This document shows positions 59,999 to 64,000 of a stretch of 64,000 nucleotides of DNA, piece after piece; the first letter of the stretch is position 1; every line of letters begins with the position of its first letter. Source of the stretch: Bemisia tabaci (taxonomy: Eukaryota > Arthropoda > Insecta > Hemiptera > Aleyrodidae); assembly GCF_918797505.1 (NCBI RefSeq), contig NC_092799.1, forward strand, positions 12,362,295 through 12,426,294. The letters run 5' to 3'. Below the pieces are notes generated by a model, which was not told where the DNA came from, made no database searches, and worked only from the letters and a program-made list of their open reading frames with translations. The position numbers were made by a program, and so were the translations under genes.

Positions 59999-61430
59999 TC
60001 TGAAGTTGGCAAAATTTCCTTTCGTCAATTTGAATTTATGTAAAATAATCGATAATTGTCGAAGCGGGCTAATTTTATAGAAATCGATTACTTCTATCGC
60101 AACTTTTCTGTAAAACTTAAATCCCCGTCTGTGCCAAATAACTTCTTCTTTTTTTCATCTTTTTTTTTAGACAGAACAAAAATTTGTATGATTTATATCA
60201 ATCTTGCTTCAATTTATTACAATTTATTTTGTTCAGTAGGTACTGGGACTAATTTAAAAAAATTGGACCCGAAGAAGTAGAATGCTATTCTCATGCGCAG
60301 TTTTTGAACTTGAAAACGGGTCTTTAAAGTATACCCACAAAATAACATCAAAAGATGGATGGTTATGTCATTTCATCGATTGCCCGTTCCAAATATGCTA
60401 ATGCAAGATGCATCGAGGTAAAGGCCACGAGAAAAAAGTATAAAATAGATATAGGATTTAGGATTTTCAGATGAGGAGCCGAATATTATGTACGATGAGG
60501 AATGCCATGGATACAGTTCATGCCTATGATTGAACTCTCTGCTTCTGTCGGTATGCATACCCTCTCATCTCTTTTAGAAAGCTATTATTTTTCTTGGCTA
60601 CAGACATTGGGACTGAAATAACTCGTGCCTCTTGAAAGATGCATGTCAAATTGTCTTAAGTCACTTCCGTAACCAAAACAAACTTGCGTTTGTCATTCTG
60701 TCTGATGTCTTCAATGAATTCACTGCGTTCCAATCCCCCCAATTTCCAAAAGACTTTTGTGCACGCTGAAAGATGAACACGAAGTATCAGGAGCCGCTTC
60801 AATTCCAAAGGTTGGGATATTCTTCATTTATTAGAGGAAATTTGACTTCATGCGAAAGTTCATGCAGCATGTGTCACCATGTGAGTCGCACTCCAGAAAT
60901 AGGAGTGCGTAGTACCTTGTAGTGAGATATTACAAATTAGTTTGTCACGGAAAAATGATTTTGCTTACCAGAGGATACAATTCACAAAACATAATTATGA
61001 TGGTCAGTCACAACCCGAATTTGTCGATTATTTCCCAAATTAGCTTTTTCTGCCACAGAAAAAACTTTCACCGTAATCCATTAGGAATATACTAATTTAA
61101 CTGAACAATGTCATCAGTCAAAATATTACCGGAGTCAATCCTCTAGGGGGAATGATCAATAATTTGAACCGTTGAATGTTTAATTAATCACGTAGTTCTC
61201 ACAAATAATTTTTTTTTAAAAAAGAAAAATGAAAAATCATAGAAAATTTTATTGTAAGATGCACGCGATATTTTTTTACGTTTTTTACTGTTAACCTAAT
61301 CAAACATTATTTTGAGACTTGTAATTAAATGTTACCTTTCATGTCGTTAATGAAATTTGTTTCTGTGATAAAGCATGGTATATTTTAGGAAAAAATGATT
61401 ATTTTTTAGGCTTATTTTTGTACGATGTAC
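59999..61430. other. AT-rich, non-repetitive: probable distal 3' UTR
   Basis: No palindromes or repeat families were recognised over 1.4 kb, unusual for this window. No coding frame of note. It leads into the poly-A signal at 61474. UTR status is inference. Confidence 0.35.
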
Positions 61431-61493
61431 TGTAAATAATTCTTATTGCCTATGTAAATTCTGTAATTTTTAAAATAAAGCGTATTTTATGTT
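61431..61493 (+). terminator. Distal 3' end: Pumilio-type site and AATAAA
   Basis: TGTAAATA at 61431-61438 matches the Pumilio recognition form TGTANATA. Another TGTAAATT follows, then AATAAA at 61474-61479 and a run of A at 61494 that could mark the cleavage region. A plus-strand transcript end is likely; the transporter is the only plus-strand gene known upstream, giving a 3' UTR of about 2.8 kb. Confidence 0.5.
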
Positions 61494-62577
61494 GAAAAAA
61501 AAAATTAGTACGACTCGGATTGTGGACGGAGAGGGGGATCCGGTAACAAGTAAACGCGGCTTAAACGAAAGTTCCTTCAACATGGGAATAAGCAACCAGC
61601 ATAACAACTATATAAACGAATTCAACACTATATTTCCGATGTTGCATACTGTTTATTACTGTAGAGAAACCGAAGAACGCCTAACTAAATTTACCAACAA
61701 CTTTCAACTGCTGTTCGACATTATTCACAAAAAATGTTTGTTAACCCTGTGTTGAAAATGTTCAGTGAAACATTCAAGGAATGTTTACTCTGCTTCTCCA
61801 CAGAAGCATATTCTGACTCGGCATACCTATGCGGAAAGGCAATATAGGCTACTCACAATAACTTTTTGCCTTCAATTTTTTAGATTGGCCAGATAACATT
61901 TTTCGCACAGTAACAGATTTTTTTTAAGAATATGCTTCCGTGCTGTCTGTAATTTTTTTTTCGAAGTGAATAATGTTAAACTCCCACTTGAAGATCTGTG
62001 AGCTAGCCTCAGTATGCTAGTAACATACAAATTGCCTAAAGTGATGATTAGTTTTCGAAACAAAAATAACAATTCACTACCAATGTTTAGGGGGAAGCAG
62101 TGCTTCCCTGTGCAGAAAATCTAGCTTTTAAAAATAAGGAGAGGAGATTTTGAAAAGCTGCTCGAGAAAAAAAATTATTTTCGTGTTTTCCGTGGGAAAA
62201 TAAGTACACTATGATGAATTGTTTTGAGGAGCTTATAACATTTATTTTGGCACATAAAAAAACTTCGTAAAAAATACAGGCATTGTATTTTAGAGCTTAC
62301 CCAAAACTTTGAATGCTGTGAGTTCCACTTCATGAAATTTTTAACAAATACATGTGCTCTCTTCAATTGTTTTGTAAAGAAAAAAAATCAGTTATATTAG
62401 ACTAAATAAATGTATCTAAAGAGGATTTAAATCGTAAATAGAGCTTTTTCCAAACATGCGTCGGGTTTTCATGAACGTATTAAGGGTGTCTTTAGATTGT
62501 CAGTACAAACTTGAAAAAGAAGCGTCAAACTTGTCTTCAAGCCGATTCTGTATAGCCTTATTCAAGTATATAATGAG
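61494..62577. other. No supported gene
   Basis: AT-rich. A plus frame at 61489-61755 starts in the poly-A run and shows no domain. Short minus frames at 61872-62366 are likewise unassigned. Confidence 0.35.
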
Positions 62578-63490
62578 CTGAGATCAGCACGCACAACATT
62601 TATTCGCAACAACAATTGCTGCGGACGCAGCTGAAGGCGAATTGAAAACAACCGTATATAACACGTTGAAAACCGGTAATAAATTCTCTTCGGAGAGTTA
62701 TCTCTCCCAAGAAAATAGTTTTCCCTCCCGGAAAAATAGTTTTCTCTCTCGAGGAAATAGTTTTCTCTCCGAAGAAAATAGTTTTCCCTTATATAGTTAT
62801 CCCGAGAGAATAGTTTTCTCTCCCGAAAGACTAGTTTTCTATACCGAGAGGATAGTTTGCCTCCCAAGAGAACAGTTTTCTCTCCCGAAAGAATAGTTTT
62901 CTCTCCCCAGGAAATAGTTTTTCCTCTGGAGAAAATAGTTTGCCCTCCCGAGAAAATAGTTTTTCCTCTGGAGAAAATAGTTTGCACTCCCGAGAAAATA
63001 GTTTTTCTCCCGGTAGAATGATTTTTTCTTCCGAGAGAATACTTATCTCTCCCGAGAGAATACTTTTCTCTCCCGAGAGAAAATCGCATAATAGTATTGT
63101 TCTCGCTATGAAAGGCACAGCTGAGTACTACTTTTTTAGAATTTTACAATTTTTTATTGTTTTATGCAACTGAAGAGGGCTGACTTTTCAGTCGAAATAT
63201 TTTGGTGATATTCACGTGAAAATTATAGTCTTTTTACCCACTGTGCAATTTGTTTTAACTTGTCACCGGCTGCGGATCATCAATCATATCTCATATTTTA
63301 GTTTGTGTTGAAATTTTTTTCCAGAATCGCCCGTGAAATAAAATACAACTTTCTATTGGTAACAATATTAATTAAAGAGATCAACGTGAGATCATGGTTT
63401 TCAACGTGTTCTATACGGTTGTTGTCGATTCGCCTTCAGCTGCGTCCGCAGCAATTGTTGTTACGAATATGTTGTGCATTCTGATCTCAG
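62578..63490. mobile_element. Element with about 94-bp inverted ends and internal minisatellite
   Basis: Left CTGAGATCAGCACGCACAAC and right TTGTGCATTCTGATCTCAG. The arms continue about 94 bp, through AACAATTGCTGCGGACGCAG and its complement to GTTTTCAACGTGTT. Between them lies the 21-bp minisatellite (62676-63085), then AT-rich DNA. No transposase. Confidence 0.85.
62676..63085. repeat. 21-bp minisatellite of palindromic units
   Basis: About 18 units of GTTTTCTCTCCCGAGAGAATA form; the core TCTCCCGAGAGA is itself nearly self-complementary. As 21 is a multiple of three, frames on both strands stay open (minus repeats SLGREKY-type heptads), so the 175-codon minus frame is not evidence of a gene. 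Confidence 0.9.
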
Positions 63491-63492
63491 GT

Positions 63493-63658
63493 CATTACAT
63501 ACTTGACTCTTCGAAGGCGTTTAATGTGCGAAAGTAGAGCACCCTGTCGGAGGTCGAACTGTGGACTAATCGATTCGTTCAATCTCACTTCCGTTGCTCT
63601 CCAACAGAGTGCGCTACTTTCGCACATCAAACGCCTTCAGAGAGTCGAGTATGTAATG
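63493..63658 (-). repeat. Palindrome with tRNA-like A and B boxes
   Basis: CATTACATACTTGACTCTTC on the left pairs with the right end GAGAGTCGAGTATGTAATG; the arms are about 55 bp. On the minus strand the centre reads TAGCGCACTCTGTTGGAGAG, AACGGAAGTGAGATTG and then CACAGTTCGACCTCCG, in the order of a tRNA-like A box and B box. It may be a tRNA-related SINE or MITE. A functional tRNA is not supported: no clean acceptor or anticodon stems. Confidence 0.5.
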
Positions 63659-63667
63659 GGTTGTATT

Positions 63668-63730
63668 TAGCACGCACAACATATTCGTAACAACAATTGC
63701 TGCAGACGCAGCAGAAGGTGAATTGTTTAG
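63668..63730. repeat. Third copy of the inverted-end sequence
   Basis: TAGCACGCACAACATATTCG through AACAATTGCTGCAGACGCAG repeats the left arm of the element at 62578. It is separated from that element's right arm by the palindrome at 63493-63658. Confidence 0.75.
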
Positions 63731-64000
63731 TTTAAAAAAAAAGAGTATGATAGAAAGTCTAAATGTACCGAAAGGGTATGTTTACGATCGAAATGAATCG
63801 AACGAAGAATAAAAACGTAACCCGATTCCATTCGAACAAATATATTAAAAAAAAGCTGATTAAAATCAGTAGAAAATTTTCATTCTCTAGAAAAATTTCA
63901 AATTGCAGTATCTCGAAATTAGGACCCGCTCAGCAGCGGGTTTATTGCCTATGCGACAAAATTGAAGGAAACTCTAAAAGGACGATACACACCAATAGAT

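Noticed and set aside
62562..63089. 175-codon minus frame rich in SLGR units
   Set aside because: Produced by the 21-bp minisatellite; plus-strand frames over the same DNA are equally open.
63520..63640. Functional tRNA gene
   Set aside because: Box-like motifs are present, but no clean acceptor, D and anticodon stems could be drawn; treated as tRNA-like only.
1..64000. CRISPR array, prophage or bacterial operon
   Set aside because: No spaced identical direct repeats of CRISPR size, no ribosome-binding-site-led adjacent genes; intron-exon structure and MITE content are eukaryotic.

Overview
The window is insect-type nuclear DNA: AT-rich, gene-poor, with tiny exons separated by long introns and dozens of short palindromic transposon remnants. 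A hemipteran such as a whitefly would fit the expanded Tret1-like sugar-transporter family and the dense miniature transposons, but that species guess is inference; nothing here identifies the species directly. No bacterial genes, operons or CRISPR arrays were seen. Only one gene can be assembled from end to end. It is a plus-strand SLC2/MFS sugar transporter of the Tret1 (facilitated trehalose transporter) type, with coding exons at 27636-27700 (probable), 49439-49548, 53195-53389, 56000-56280 and 57825-58700. These join in frame to 508 codons. The first intron, about 21.7 kb, is mostly transposon debris. A likely transcript 3' end with a Pumilio-type site and AATAAA lies near 61.43-61.49 kb. 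A second gene runs on the minus strand at 16.3-17.5 kb. Two phase-compatible exons encode a membrane segment that looks like the second transmembrane domain of an ABCA-type ABC transporter; no other exon of it was recognised. Two more open segments bounded by splice-like sites (21759-21848 plus, 36094-36225 minus) are unassigned. Layout: 1-13 kb is palindromic MITEs, a possible terminal-repeat retroelement in miniature and a GC-rich island; 13.5-14.3 kb is a LINE reverse-transcriptase remnant running into a 36-bp minisatellite; 16-17.5 kb holds the ABCA-like exons; 18-27 kb is repeats, including nested hAT-type elements; 27.1-27.7 kb is a GC-rich leader and first exon; 28-49 kb is intron 1; 49-58.7 kb carries the remaining transporter exons, with introns packed with MITEs and a tRNA-derived SINE; 58.7-61.5 kb is probable 3' UTR; 62.5-63.7 kb is an inverted-repeat element with a palindromic 21-bp minisatellite, followed by a palindrome with tRNA-like boxes. 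The repeats fall into recurrent families, numbered here R1-R14. R1: about 250 bp, ends CTGCCGTGCTAAGG (10 copies). R2: 400-470 bp, ends CACTGAAAAAA, rich in GGTAAAATTACC (3). R3: about 230 bp, ends CACTGGAAAAAA (3). R4: about 160 bp hAT MITE, ends CAGTGGCGTGGCGTG (7). R5: about 505 bp foldback (3). R6: about 240 bp, ends CGCACAGTGGA (4). R7: ends TTGGACGTATTTCT (several). R8: hAT, TAGAGTCCCTTTATA (2). R9: hAT, CAGGGCCGGATTT (2). R10: element with a GCGCCTACAA hairpin (2, plus fragments). R11: GGGGCTTGGAGGACAAGG (3). R12: GGAGAATTTGCAGGTG (3). R13: ends TGGACCACTAG (2). R14: fragment pair sharing a hAT empty site (2). Many are nested, and several keep perfect 8-bp target-site duplications, so insertion order can be read directly.
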